From Enterobacter wuhouensis (GTDB lineage Bacteria; Pseudomonadota; Gammaproteobacteria; Enterobacterales; Enterobacteriaceae), in the NCBI RefSeq assembly GCF_004331265.1, contig NZ_SJOO01000002.1, positions 662,202 through 726,201 on the forward strand: a stretch of DNA of 64,000 nucleotides, given 5' to 3'. The translations under genes and the position numbers were made by a program. How positions within the stretch are numbered: position 1 is the first letter of the stretch; every line of letters begins with the position of its first letter. The notes beneath the pieces were generated by a model, which was not told where the DNA came from, did no database searches, and saw nothing but the letters and a program-made list of their open reading frames with translations. Shown here piece by piece: positions 1 through 7,606 of the stretch.

Positions 1-2
1 GT

Positions 3-269
3 TCAGCGCATAACAGAGCGTTAGAGCGGGCTGAGTTGCCACATATCAGCCTTCACGGTTTGCGCCGTAGTTTTGGTACTCTGGCCGAGTGGGTTGAAGT
101 TCCTACCGGTATTGTTGCACAGATTATGGGCCATAAACCTAGTGCTCTAGCTGAAAAGCACTATCGCCGCCGCCCGCTGGATTTGCTCAGAAAATGGCAT
201 GAAAAAATTGAGACCTGGATCTTAAATGAAGCAGGCATCGTTATAAAAAACAACGTTGAAATGCGTTGA
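3..269 (+). CDS. tyrosine recombinase (integrase), C-terminal part
   Basis: Only the last 88 codons are present; the frame is open to the left edge, so the gene begins outside the window. The tail carries the C-terminal signature of phage-type tyrosine recombinases: an HGLRRSFGT block (catalytic His and Arg), a GHK block (second His) and AEKHYRRR with the nucleophilic Tyr. Such enzymes integrate islands at tRNA genes. It lies at the distal end of the island whose other end abuts tRNA-Thr, and the yagN/yagM/yagL/yagK-like genes follow it, so an IntF-type enzyme is the likely identity. Whether the missing part is intact cannot be judged. Confidence 0.85.
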   Translation, partial: SAHNRALERAELPHISLHGLRRSFGTLAEWVEVPTGIVAQIMGHKPSALAEKHYRRRPLDLLRKWHEKIETWILNEAGIVIKNNVEMR

Positions 270-385
270 TTTTATTTAAAATCAATAACTTACAAAAAAC
301 ATAGACTATTGACCAGAATAGATTTTCATGTATCGTAATACACAGTTTAGTCAATCATACAGCAACTACACAGGAGATAAGGCAA

Positions 386-826
386 GTGACAAACTCAGTA
401 ACTGTTAACTCAGAAATGACTCAAGCGGCTATCAAAGCTCGCTGGGATTTTGATTCAGGCAAAACAGACCTATCCTTTAACGATTCTACCTCCATGGATC
501 AAGTCATTGAGCATCTCAAAGAAACATATTCTGCTTTTCACAAGGCTTTCGCATGCGCCAAAGCTAAAATGTTACACCTTAAACAAAGAATGCAAAATGC
601 TACTTTACGTAATTTTATCGCGCGTCTGATGCCATGCAAAAATCAGGTATCCAGGGCTCACCGCAGCACGGCAAAATCAGCAAAAAATTCGTTATCATCA
701 GATTCGAGTGATGGTAGTGACCCCGACCCTGAAACTCTTCTTTCAGCCTTCATCATTCCCCTTACTAATTCAATAATACCTAAAGCTTTCTTTGCACACA
801 TCTCAATCAATGAGGTGGCAAAATGA
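386..826 (+). CDS. island protein of unknown function, YagN-like position
   Basis: A 146-residue protein with a GTG start preceded by AGGAGA at proper spacing. No domain is recognised. The N-terminal half is polar and probably helical (residues 30-70); the middle is basic (about 70-95); then comes a Ser/Asp-rich acidic stretch (about 100-115). The stop overlaps the next start by four bases (ATGA), so the two are probably co-translated. Length and position next to the integrase match my memory of yagN in the E. coli CP4-6 prophage; this is position and length only. A small dyad (TGTAT-cgta-ATACA, 329-342) lies 43 bases upstream and may be an operator. Confidence 0.6.
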   Translation: MTNSVTVNSEMTQAAIKARWDFDSGKTDLSFNDSTSMDQVIEHLKETYSAFHKAFACAKAKMLHLKQRMQNATLRNFIARLMPCKNQVSRAHRSTAKSAKNSLSSDSSDGSDPDPETLLSAFIIPLTNSIIPKAFFAHISINEVAK

Positions 827-1047
827 GCACATTCCAACTCTCCGACACAACCCAGCAACAACTTATTTCAACTGCTGATTTAGCTAAAATCATCAGCTAC
901 AAATCCCAAACCATTCGTAAATGGCTTTGCCAGGACAGACTGCCTGAAGGACTACCTCGTCCAAAACAAATCAATGGTCGTCATTACTGGTTACGTAATG
1001 AGATCGCCGATTTTATAGCAACATTTTCTGTACGAGGGATCCTATAA
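823..1047 (+). CDS. AlpA/excisionase-like HTH protein
   Basis: A 74-residue protein with a MerR/AlpA-type winged helix-turn-helix: 'STADLAKIISYKSQTIRKWL' (about residues 16-35) is the helix-turn-helix, followed by a wing containing GRHYW. Proteins of this size next to integrases are excisionase or AlpA-type regulators that promote island excision and activate integrase expression. It overlaps the upstream gene by four bases. The DNA-binding fold is clear; the specific role in excision is inferred from context. Confidence 0.7.
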   Translation: MSTFQLSDTTQQQLISTADLAKIISYKSQTIRKWLCQDRLPEGLPRPKQINGRHYWLRNEIADFIATFSVRGIL

Positions 1048-1141
1048 GTAAACGAATCAGAGAGCTGTTCTGCCTGACAGCGGAATAGCTCTCTTCCACA
1101 AATAAATAAGGGCAATTCCCCCTGGCAATATAGGTGTTCAT

Positions 1142-1903
1142 ATGGCAAAAAAAACAACATCACTAAGTATCAGCGAGGAATCGATCAATATCGCCGGCAG
1201 GATCAGCTCTGCTATGCATATGTCGCGCTCTGCTGTTTTTGATTATGCGGTAAAGGCGTTGTATCCCTTAGCCAGCCGAATCAGCTATCACAGTAACGAG
1301 GTAAAAAATATTGAAGAATTGTTTCTGAATCAATCATTGGATATACATTTGCAATCCGTTCGTGGGGCACCAGAAATTACTCGTGAGGAATTTTTTTTAA
1401 CGGGATGGGAGAGCCACATCAAAAGCCCGCTTAACATACTGGCATTTGAACATTACCGACATAACACCAGTGATGGGACCATGGGTAAAAGTGAGAAAAA
1501 AAGCATAGAAGAGCAACTTAAAGATATTGTTGATGCGAACAGGGTGAAAGGAGCAATCCACATCAAAACTGATCGTATCGTTGATAAAAGCAGTCCTAAT
1601 GTCAAAGGGTACGAAAAAACCATCCTCATTAATGAAACTTCGTGGCATGGTTATTTTTTTGACCTTAACCAAATAATTACCTTGCCTATTTCTGACCTAA
1701 TCATTTTTGGGATCAAGGAGGTTTTAAAACGCAGGGCCATTTACTTCAACGCCCCATACATTTGCTGGATAAACATTTACCACACCAATGACATGGCTGT
1801 AATGGTTCCAATCATTCGCGTGACGGATGTACCAGAGCACAGGAGGCAAGAAAAGATAATTTTCATTGTAAACCCTTTCGCGGAAAGGCCAAAAACTAAT
1901 TAA
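1142..1903 (+). CDS. island protein with possible N-terminal ribbon-helix-helix, YagM-like position
   Basis: A 253-residue protein of unknown function. The first 45 residues (TTSLSISEESINIAGRIS, then SAVFDYAVKALYP) look like a ribbon-helix-helix DNA-binding segment: a short strand followed by two helices. The rest is mixed alpha/beta with no motif I recognise, and has no signal peptide or membrane segment. Its place between the integrase block and the serine-recombinase-like gene corresponds to yagM in CP4-6, but homology is not shown. A regulatory role is inferred from the N-terminus only. Confidence 0.55.
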   Translation: MAKKTTSLSISEESINIAGRISSAMHMSRSAVFDYAVKALYPLASRISYHSNEVKNIEELFLNQSLDIHLQSVRGAPEITREEFFLTGWESHIKSPLNILAFEHYRHNTSDGTMGKSEKKSIEEQLKDIVDANRVKGAIHIKTDRIVDKSSPNVKGYEKTILINETSWHGYFFDLNQIITLPISDLIIFGIKEVLKRRAIYFNAPYICWINIYHTNDMAVMVPIIRVTDVPEHRRQEKIIFIVNPFAERPKTN

Positions 1904-1982
1904 TGACACCTAATTTATTAATAGTTGGGATCATTGTTAGTGGCTTTCCACCAACGAAGCCATTGAACAATTATCATTTTCA

Positions 1983-2597
1983 ATGATGAGTTTGAGATTA
2001 ACATACGAAATGCAACCCCTTCTTTGCTCAGGAGACCAAGATGTGAAATTTTTCCACTATCAACTGTGCCAGGATGCACAAGAAGCAAGCACAACAAAGA
2101 AACACCCTACATTTCTGGAGATAATTAAAGAGTTTGCTATTCCCGTGGAGAATGTGGCAATTGAGATCGCTGGAGCCAACCGCCGAATATTAAAAGAACT
2201 CATAAATGAGATGGGGAAAGGAGACACGCTCATTCTGACCGATTTAAACAACCTTGGAGAGAATATCAATGACATGTTGAATACCTTGTTTTCTTGTTTC
2301 ATCAAAGACATCAATATCTACTGTTATCACCCTTACAGCAGAATTGAACCTTCAGCGGAAAGTTGCATGTCTTTTCTGATCTCGGTTCAGACACAGGTTG
2401 ACATCCAGAATCTTAAATCAACCAGAAGCAAACATAGAACATTAAAAAAACCGTTAGGTCGGAAGGAGGGAAGCAAGCACAAACTGAGTATCTATACCCT
2501 AAAACTGAAAGGCTATAAACAGTCACAGATAGCCCAACAACTGGGCATCAGCTTATCAACAGTTAAACGACACTGGAGTAACGGAATTATCGGTTAA
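1983..2597 (+). CDS. catalytically degenerate serine-recombinase-like DNA-binding protein (YagL-like)
   Basis: A 204-residue protein with the layout of a small resolvase/invertase: a nucleotidyl-transfer-like core (GDTLILTDLNNLGEN at about residues 80-94) and a C-terminal Hin-type helix-turn-helix (SQIAQQLGISLSTVKRHW, about 181-198) after a PLGRKEG linker. The catalytic features are missing: the usual YxRxST-xx-Q start aligns to HYQLCQDAQ, so Arg and Ser are replaced, and the DRLGRS motif reads NNLGEN, losing both arginines. It probably binds DNA without recombining it. It precedes the Gp2-like gene, as yagL precedes yagK in CP4-6. Confidence 0.7.
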   Translation: MMSLRLTYEMQPLLCSGDQDVKFFHYQLCQDAQEASTTKKHPTFLEIIKEFAIPVENVAIEIAGANRRILKELINEMGKGDTLILTDLNNLGENINDMLNTLFSCFIKDINIYCYHPYSRIEPSAESCMSFLISVQTQVDIQNLKSTRSKHRTLKKPLGRKEGSKHKLSIYTLKLKGYKQSQIAQQLGISLSTVKRHWSNGIIG

Positions 2598-2900
2598 TTT
2601 AAAAAGCTAATTCCAGAGTAACTTTTTAACAGCCATCACAGGCTGGGGCTACCTTCGTCTCAAATTTAGATGTAGGAAAAGGTATTATAATGGCTAACCT
2701 ACTGTACATAACAGTTAGCCTACTATTCCATAATAACTAACCTACAGATCTACTGTACTGATCACAGTATTAACCCCTTATTACCAGTAAGGGTCAGTTC
2801 CCCTTTAATGGGGGCAGATTGAGAACGAGTATAACCCAGCCTGTGTGGCTACTCACCTAATACGGTCCCTGCCGTAGGACCACCCACATAGGTATATATT
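2598..2900 (+). repeat. non-coding region with iteron-like repeats and hairpins
   Basis: This 303-base gap has no gene. CTAACCTAC occurs at 2694-2702 and 2737-2745; TACTGTAC occurs at 2700-2707 and 2751-2758; GGCTAAC (2692-2698) pairs with GTTAGCC (2713-2719). Nearer the next gene are short inverted repeats CCCTTA/TAAGGG (about 2776-2794) and GGTCC/GGACC (about 2864-2881). The layout suits a replication origin or a regulatory leader for the Gp2/YagK-type gene that follows. Confidence 0.45.
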
Positions 2901-3515
2901 ATGAAAACGTACTTAGGCACTCACGGATTACACAACGCAGACAACCTGGATACCATGCAGGAGGTGATCGATTATGCCACGGATGATTATACCAGCATTA
3001 CAGTTGTACGTGTCGATCTCCATTATCCCCCAATACTGGAAGATACCGTTTGCTGCTTCCCTAACCTGGAACCTGGCGCGATATCCCGGTTCATAGACTC
3101 GCTCAAAGAGATACTTAAAAACAGTGAACGACGCAGGAGACGTAACGGTACACGGGTCCACCCCAATACTCTGCGTAGCCTGTGGGCTAAAGAATACAGC
3201 CAGTCAGGGAAATGCCACTTTCATGTTTGCCTGATATTCAACGAACAGGCTTACAAGCATTTAGGTGACGACAAGGTTGATACCAGCTTACGGATGATGA
3301 TCACCCGAGCCTGGTACAGCGCGTTAGGTATGGACGTGGAAGACTACCACGGACTGGTACACTTCCCTGAAAACTGTCGGTATATTCTGGACCAAAACTC
3401 TCCAGATTATATCTATGAGTACGGCATGTTGTTCATACGACTGGACTACCTGACCAAACTCGAAAGCAAAAACTACGAAGAGGGGGAACGTAACTTCGGT
3501 GGTAGCCGTAAGTAA
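2901..3515 (+). CDS. inovirus Gp2 / YagK-YfjJ family protein
   Basis: A 204-residue protein of the YagK/YfjJ C-terminal domain family, related to replication proteins of filamentous phages (inovirus Gp2) and found in CP4-type islands. Visible family blocks are 'TSITVVRVDLHYPP' near residue 34, an RRRRNGTRVHPNTLRSLWAKEYS stretch near 74-95, KCHFHVCLIFN near 98 (the two His residues resemble the HUH motif of rolling-circle initiators), and YHGLVHFPENCRYILD near 150. Length fits the short members. A repeat-rich gap precedes it and a terminator follows. A role in island replication is plausible; activity is not established. Confidence 0.75.
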   Translation: MKTYLGTHGLHNADNLDTMQEVIDYATDDYTSITVVRVDLHYPPILEDTVCCFPNLEPGAISRFIDSLKEILKNSERRRRRNGTRVHPNTLRSLWAKEYSQSGKCHFHVCLIFNEQAYKHLGDDKVDTSLRMMITRAWYSALGMDVEDYHGLVHFPENCRYILDQNSPDYIYEYGMLFIRLDYLTKLESKNYEEGERNFGGSRK

Positions 3516-3556
3516 CCCTCGTAATGGGCCTTCTCTACGAGGGAAGGCCTTTTTTA
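3516..3556 (+). terminator. terminator with competing hairpin after the YagK-like gene
   Basis: GGCCTTC (3527-3533) pairs with GAAGGCC (3543-3549) and is followed by six T, a standard intrinsic terminator. An overlapping stem, CCCTCGTA (3516-3523) with TACGAGGG (3536-3543), begins right after the stop codon and cannot form at the same time. Confidence 0.75.
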
Positions 3557-3605
3557 CGTTAGAGTTCAATAATATAGCCAGCAAATAACCTGCCCCCCAG
3601 GATCT

Positions 3606-3818
3606 TCAATTTGGTGTGATTTTTCCACTTTCAGTCATGATAGCGATTGCTTCGTCGATAGTCTGCGTTGTAAAGAGCGAATTCTCCCTACAGTCCTTGC
3701 GAATCACCTTCCTGTTTTTTTGAACAGAAATATTCTTGCACCAGGCTAACGTCTCGGCGGCGTGCTTTTCTTCCATGCTCATGTCCAAAAAAGCGACACG
3801 GCTATCAAGTGATTGCAT
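3606..3818 (-). CDS. small hypothetical protein, possibly a remnant
   Basis: A 70-residue reading frame, MQSLDSRVAFLDMSMEEK at its start, with no recognised domain. A stop codon lies two codons upstream of the ATG, so it does not extend rightwards, and no good ribosome binding site is visible. It is 54 bases from the IS903-type terminal repeat. It may be the 3' end of a longer gene lost to the IS insertion. Low confidence that it is expressed. Confidence 0.3.
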   Translation of the reverse strand: MQSLDSRVAFLDMSMEEKHAAETLAWCKNISVQKNRKVIRKDCRENSLFTTQTIDEAIAIMTESGKITPN

Positions 3819-3871
3819 ATCCTAATTGACAACCGAAGGGCTGGATTCTAAGAGGTTTTCAACATCTGCAA

Positions 3872-4250
3872 GGCTTTGTTGAATAAATCGAACTTTTGCT
3901 GAGTTGAAGGATCAGATCACACATCCCCTGACAAGACAGGCATTCTCGTGGCAAAGCAGAAGTTCAGGATAACCAACTGGCGCACTTACAATAAAGCCCT
4001 TATCAACCGGGGCTCCATGACTTTCTGGCTGGATGATGAAGCTATTCAGGCCTGGTATGAGTCAGCCCCTCCTCCATCACGGGGACGACCCCAGCGCTAT
4101 TCTGACCTTGCCATCACGACTGTCCTGGTGATTGAACGTGTATTCCGGCTCACCCTGCGGGCCGCTCAGGGCTTTATTGATTCCATTTTTGCCCTGATGG
4201 GCGTTCCGCTTCGCAGTCCGGATTACAGCAGCGTCAGTAAGCGGGCCAAA
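3872..4250 (+). mobile_element. IS903-type (IS5 family) element, 5' fragment with truncated transposase
   Basis: GGCTTTGTTGAATAAATC at 3872-3889 is the terminal inverted repeat of IS903-group elements. The transposase starts at 3948 (MAKQKFRITNW) and follows the IS903 protein for 101 residues (RGRPQRYSDLAITTVLVIERVF, then PDYSSVSKRAK), then switches abruptly to unrelated sequence. The DDE catalytic residues and right terminal repeat are absent, so it cannot move by itself. The break is about base 4250, where a Tn3-family fragment begins. Confidence 0.85.
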
Positions 4251-4455
4251 TTGCATTGCTATCTTGGCTTAAAGGCGTTCACCGGCAGAATACAGCGGAA
4301 CGGTGTTACACACCTACTACCGATGGCGATGCGCACCGATAAAGGAATTCTCAAGGCCGAAGAGTTACAGGACTGGCTCCGGGAGAACAAAGTGATAATT
4401 CCCACGATTGATGTCGTGTAGCGTACCTGCGCTGAGGCCATGGCAGCAGAGTCGG
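4251..4455 (+). pseudogene. Tn3-family transposase (TnpA) fragment
   Basis: Directly fused in frame to the IS903 fragment is a run resembling the N-terminal region of Tn3-family transposases: LLPMAMRTDKGILKAEEL, then LRENKVIIPTIDVV, a TAG stop, then RTCAEAM. In relatives a Glu codon usually stands where the stop is (IERTCAEA), so a single substitution gives the stop. The remaining roughly 900 residues of TnpA are gone. Bases 4456-4685 show no recognisable coding. Confidence 0.6.
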
Positions 4456-4685
4456 ATGTATCTCCCTCTTTTCCTTCGGTGTCTTAAGCAAAGAAAAGTC
4501 CAGGTTACCGCTTTGCGTGCCGGAATAACGGGCCGAATTTATTTCATCCTGTCTGTAATTCCTCGCTTCCAGTATCCTTGTCGGCCAGAAGTTCGGCGGC
4601 CCGGTAACAGCGTCTCTCCGGTCAACGGCAGTGGGATCTGATTCAGTGCCAACTGCCGATATACATGATGCCTCTATCGGCCCTG

Positions 4686-5666
4686 TCAGCGAACGCTCTC
4701 CTGATGCTGAGTGGCGACAACCCGTTCTCCCGTGTGAGTCTTACTTCTTTCCCTGTACCACAGATAAAAATCGGCTGCCCGCATGGGCCTGCCATAATAA
4801 TATCCCTGCACGTACTGCACCTGATTTTTAATGAGCCAGTCGACCTGATGCACAGCCGTCACGCCCTCCGCTATGGTGGTAAGGTTCAGACGCCTGCTGA
4901 GGTCGATAATCGTGTCCAGCACTGGCGTATCCGCACCGGCTGACGTCAGGCTGTCGATGAATATTTTGTCAATTTTCAGGTAATCCACTGGCAGACTCTG
5001 AAGCAGGCTCAGCGAGCAGTAGCCCGTACCAAAATCATCCACGGCCACCTGACAGCCTTTCTGGCGAAGCTCATAGAGTTTCGCCGACGCCGTTTCTGTG
5101 TCCTCAACCAGGCTGCGCTCGGTAATTTCCAGCACCAGGCGAAAAGCAGGATCGAGTGATACCCACAGTCTCAGAACGTCAGTGGTAAACGACCGGTCTG
5201 TCAGGTGAGGGGCTGCAATATTCACGCCCAGATGGAAGGGGGCGGTCACCTGCCAGGTCCTGACGTCCTCTTCAATCAGGCTGAAGAGATGCTGCGTCAG
5301 GCTGACAATCAGACCTTCCTCTTCTGCTGCCCGGATAAACACCACCGGTGAAATGCTCCTGCCGTCGGGACGCTGCCATCGCATCAGTGCTTCGGCACCG
5401 GAGCAGGTGCCAGTCGCGGCGTCACAGACCGGCTGGTAGTGCACGCTGAATTCGCCGTCTGCTATCCCTTTCCTGATTTCTTCTGCCAGAGACATCTTTC
5501 TTGAATCCCAGCGGCGCCATATGTACAACAAGGTCAGGGTCAGTAGCAAAGACAGGGGGCCGAGGAAAAGCAGATTACGCAGGATGTAATGGCGAAGCGA
5601 AAGCGCCGGCGTAAGAACCTGAAGCTGCGCCTGACTCACAGCAGAGCTGAACTCAGCGGTGAACAT
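4686..5666 (-). pseudogene. EAL-domain cyclic-di-GMP phosphodiesterase, N-terminally truncated
   Basis: The 326 codons hold one transmembrane helix (about residues 28-48) and a full EAL domain with its motifs: EALMRW, NIAAPHL, ITERSL, DDFGTGYCSL, KIDKIFI, AEGV and QGYYYGRPM, so hydrolysis of c-di-GMP to pGpG is chemically possible. Members with this helix-EAL arrangement are CSS-motif phosphodiesterases of about 520 residues with a periplasmic Cys-rich sensor and a second helix ahead; those are missing. In-frame sequence continues upstream to about base 5735 ([15 protein letters not shown]) and then meets a stop, inside the end of the neighbouring DUF5983 gene. The truncation would remove redox control. 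Translation from the ATG at 5666 has no clear ribosome binding site. Confidence 0.75.
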
Positions 5667-6046
5667 TTTCGTATGAGGGTAGATTTTTTCCTGGCCGGAA
5701 ATGACCAGGCACCCAGGTGGAGCAGATAACCCGACCCGGTGTAACTAATCCATTCCGACTCACCAAAGTCTTCATACTGGTGTGAAAGAGTAAACAGCAG
5801 AGCATTGTCTTCCGCCGTGATATGCGCGGTACTGCACTGGATGCAGTTTACGTGGGCGACGGGCGGCAGTGGATCTTCTACTACCAGCTTTCCGGGCTCA
5901 TCAGCAACGCGAAGTGAATACCCGTTGTCACAGACCACATTGATCAGGTCAGCCAGTTCAATACCGTCAATATCTACAGCGATCCGTCCCGCATTCAGGG
6001 CCAGTACGTTAATGGTATCGGCTTCTACCGTCAGGGGCAGCTTCAT
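5636..6046 (-). CDS. DUF5983 family protein with altered C-terminus
   Basis: Starts [18 protein letters not shown], typical of the DUF5983 family that follows cbtA in CP4-type islands (YeeW-like). The ATG overlaps the cbtA stop by four bases. The family-like sequence runs to about [11 protein letters not shown]; the last 20 or so residues (from SFPARKK) read the truncated EAL gene in another frame, so the C-terminus is replaced by a junction near base 5700. Function unknown; it travels with the CbeA/CbtA toxin-antitoxin pair. Confidence 0.65.
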   Translation of the reverse strand: MKLPLTVEADTINVLALNAGRIAVDIDGIELADLINVVCDNGYSLRVADEPGKLVVEDPLPPVAHVNCIQCSTAHITAEDNALLFTLSHQYEDFGESEWISYTGSGYLLHLGAWSFPARKKSTLIRKCSPLSSALL

Positions 6047-6420
6047 GGCTGCACCTCTCGATATTTTCCGGTGGTGATGTCGGTCACCGTTCTGTAATCG
6101 TTGCGGGTCATCAGCCCGGTGGTTTTGCGGGCGCGGAGAATATCGATACTGGTGAGACGCGGCAACTGTGTTTCTGTACTGAAACCGTGACGATCGATGC
6201 GCACCAGATCGTACTTCTCCACAATAAAATTCACGGCGTCGCACAGTGATATACCGGCGTCGATATGCTCCTGAATCACACAGTCGTTGCCAAACGGCTT
6301 GTCGTTAAGCGTCAGACCGTAGTGACGATCCAACAGGTGGCTCAGAAGCCGTTGCCAGATCTCCACAGGTGACGGGTGTGCTGTAGCCTCCTGCGTTGAG
6401 GATAGTGGTTGGGTTTGCAT
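6043..6420 (-). CDS. cbtA: CbtA/YeeV/YkfI-family type IV toxin
   Basis: A 125-residue protein matching the CbtA family through most of its length: [47 protein letters not shown] and [16 protein letters not shown]. CbtA inhibits assembly of the cytoskeletal proteins FtsZ and MreB, giving lemon-shaped cells. The antitoxin CbeA, encoded 50 bases upstream, acts by stabilising FtsZ and MreB filaments rather than binding the toxin. The gene order DUF987-cbeA-cbtA-DUF5983 is that of E. coli CP4-44 and CP4-6. The sequence appears intact. Confidence 0.9.
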   Translation of the reverse strand: MQTQPLSSTQEATAHPSPVEIWQRLLSHLLDRHYGLTLNDKPFGNDCVIQEHIDAGISLCDAVNFIVEKYDLVRIDRHGFSTETQLPRLTSIDILRARKTTGLMTRNDYRTVTDITTGKYREVQP

Positions 6421-6470
6421 AGTGGGATCTCTTTGTTGATGGGTAAAACGAGGGTAAGTAGTAAGAAGCT

Positions 6471-6851
6471 TTATGCGGTTGCCGCTGGTGTCGGATAAAT
6501 CGCCAGGTATACGTAACCATGCGAGCCGAGGGAGTCGGCCTCGCAGGTCAGCCCTTTTGCATAGAGCGTGACACAGTGCTGATGGCGGGGATTGAGTTCA
6601 CCGCTGGTGAGCATCAGTTCAAGCTGTTTGAGCATCAGTTCAAGCTGTTTGAGCAGCAGTGGAAATGCCTGGTCGAGATGCCGTAAATCCGCGTCGCTGA
6701 ACTGTCCGGTGATGCTGGCCCGGTCAGCGAGATAATGCAGACGGTTGCCCGCCTGCACCAGCCGTGCGCCAAAACAGGGCGTGATACTGCGTTTAAGCCC
6801 CCACCAGGGTTCAGCAATATCGTGGTTTACTGTCGGTATTTTATTCGACAA
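6471..6851 (-). CDS. cbeA: CbeA/YeeU/YafW-family type IV antitoxin with a 7-residue duplication
   Basis: The protein reads [40 protein letters not shown], then [20 protein letters not shown], the CbeA core. I place the start at the TTG (6851), eight bases after AAGGAA, giving [17 protein letters not shown] and 126 residues; frames further upstream lie in the DUF987 gene and are unlike the family. Between the two blocks KQLELML appears twice in tandem (family members have it once), from a 21-base duplication in the DNA. CbeA suppresses CbtA by bundling FtsZ and MreB filaments. Whether the duplication affects activity is unknown. Confidence 0.88.
   Translation of the reverse strand: MSNKIPTVNHDIAEPWWGLKRSITPCFGARLVQAGNRLHYLADRASITGQFSDADLRHLDQAFPLLLKQLELMLKQLELMLTSGELNPRHQHCVTLYAKGLTCEADSLGSHGYVYLAIYPTPAATA
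6609..6650 (-). repeat. perfect 21-base tandem duplication inside cbeA
   Basis: The unit GAGCATCAGTTCAAGCTGTTT occurs at 6609-6629 and again at 6630-6650 without change. It keeps the frame and adds seven residues. Perfect identity suggests a recent slippage or duplication event. Confidence 0.95.
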
Positions 6852-6873
6852 TTTAGCGTTCCTTAAATTAACG

Positions 6874-7095
6874 TTAATTGAGCGTGACGCTGCGCAGGAC
6901 GACATACGGGCCGTTGCGGTCCTGACGGCGTTCAGCGAAGACTGCGAGCACGCCGGTGATATCCTGCACCTCCCGCCCGGCATAGTGGCAGACGCTGCCG
7001 GACCACTGGTATTTCCCGGCACAGAAGCGAAACAGGCGGGATTGAGGATGTTGACGGTATATCGCCATCGCCTGACGTTTACTGATAATTTTCAT
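6874..7095 (-). CDS. DUF987 family protein (YeeT/YkfH)
   Basis: A 73-residue protein: MKIISKRQAMAIYRQHPQSR at the start, then GREVQDITGVLAVFAERR and a VLRSVTLN end, all characteristic of DUF987. It sits 20 bases after the radC-like gene and just before cbeA, its usual position in CP4-type islands. Function unknown; its constant association with the toxin-antitoxin pair suggests it belongs to the same transcript. Confidence 0.88.
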   Translation of the reverse strand: MKIISKRQAMAIYRQHPQSRLFRFCAGKYQWSGSVCHYAGREVQDITGVLAVFAERRQDRNGPYVVLRSVTLN

Positions 7096-7115
7096 TGGGT
7101 TATTCTCCTGTTGTG

Positions 7116-7595
7116 CTACAGCCAGCCACGATCTGCAAACGAGGTGATCTCCATGCCGCCGACCACCAGGTGGTCCAGCAGGCGGATATCAACCAGGTCC
7201 AGCGCCTGCTGAATACGCGTAGTGACCTGACGGTCTGCCTTGCTGGGTTCAGCCTCCCCGGAGGGATGGCTATGGGCGACAATGACAGCGGCGCAGTTAT
7301 GCTTCAGACCGGCCTTCACCACTTCGCGAGGATGGACCTGCGTATGGTTGATGGTGCCGGTAAAGAGCGTTTCGTGGGCTATCAGGCGATGCTGGTTATC
7401 GAGAAAGAGCGCGGTAAACTCTTCCCGCTCCAGTGACGCGAGCTGCAGGCGCAGCCAGTCGCGGACGGCATGGCTGGAAGTAAATGACGCGCCGGGTTCA
7501 CGTAGCTGGCACTCCAGCAGGGTTAACGCTTCCCTGACTATCTGCTGGTCGGCAGGGGCTAATTCACGGGCAAACAGTGGTAACTGTTGTTCCAT
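7116..7595 (-). CDS. RadC-family JAB-domain protein (YeeS/YkfG/YfjY)
   Basis: A 159-residue protein with the JAB/MPN metal-binding core: E near residue 58 and the [14 protein letters not shown] motif near 108-121 (HxHPSG-x7-D). Island-borne short RadC proteins lack the N-terminal helix-hairpin-helix of chromosomal RadC; this one fits that short class. JAMM proteins are often isopeptidases, but for the RadC group the biochemical role is unsettled and the old DNA-repair label is doubtful. Twelve bases separate it from the antirestriction gene. Confidence 0.9.
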   Translation of the reverse strand: MEQQLPLFARELAPADQQIVREALTLLECQLREPGASFTSSHAVRDWLRLQLASLEREEFTALFLDNQHRLIAHETLFTGTINHTQVHPREVVKAGLKHNCAAVIVAHSHPSGEAEPSKADRQVTTRIQQALDLVDIRLLDHLVVGGMEITSFADRGWL

Positions 7596-7606
7596 AGCTG
7601 CTGACT

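Noticed and set aside
6874..7022. Longer cbeA starting at 7022
   Set aside because: The extra codons overlap the DUF987 gene and encode sequence unlike the antitoxin family; the TTG at 6851 has a ribosome binding site and fits.
7116..7595. RadC-like gene as a DNA-repair gene
   Set aside because: It is the short island form without the helix-hairpin-helix, and the repair role of RadC proteins is not supported.
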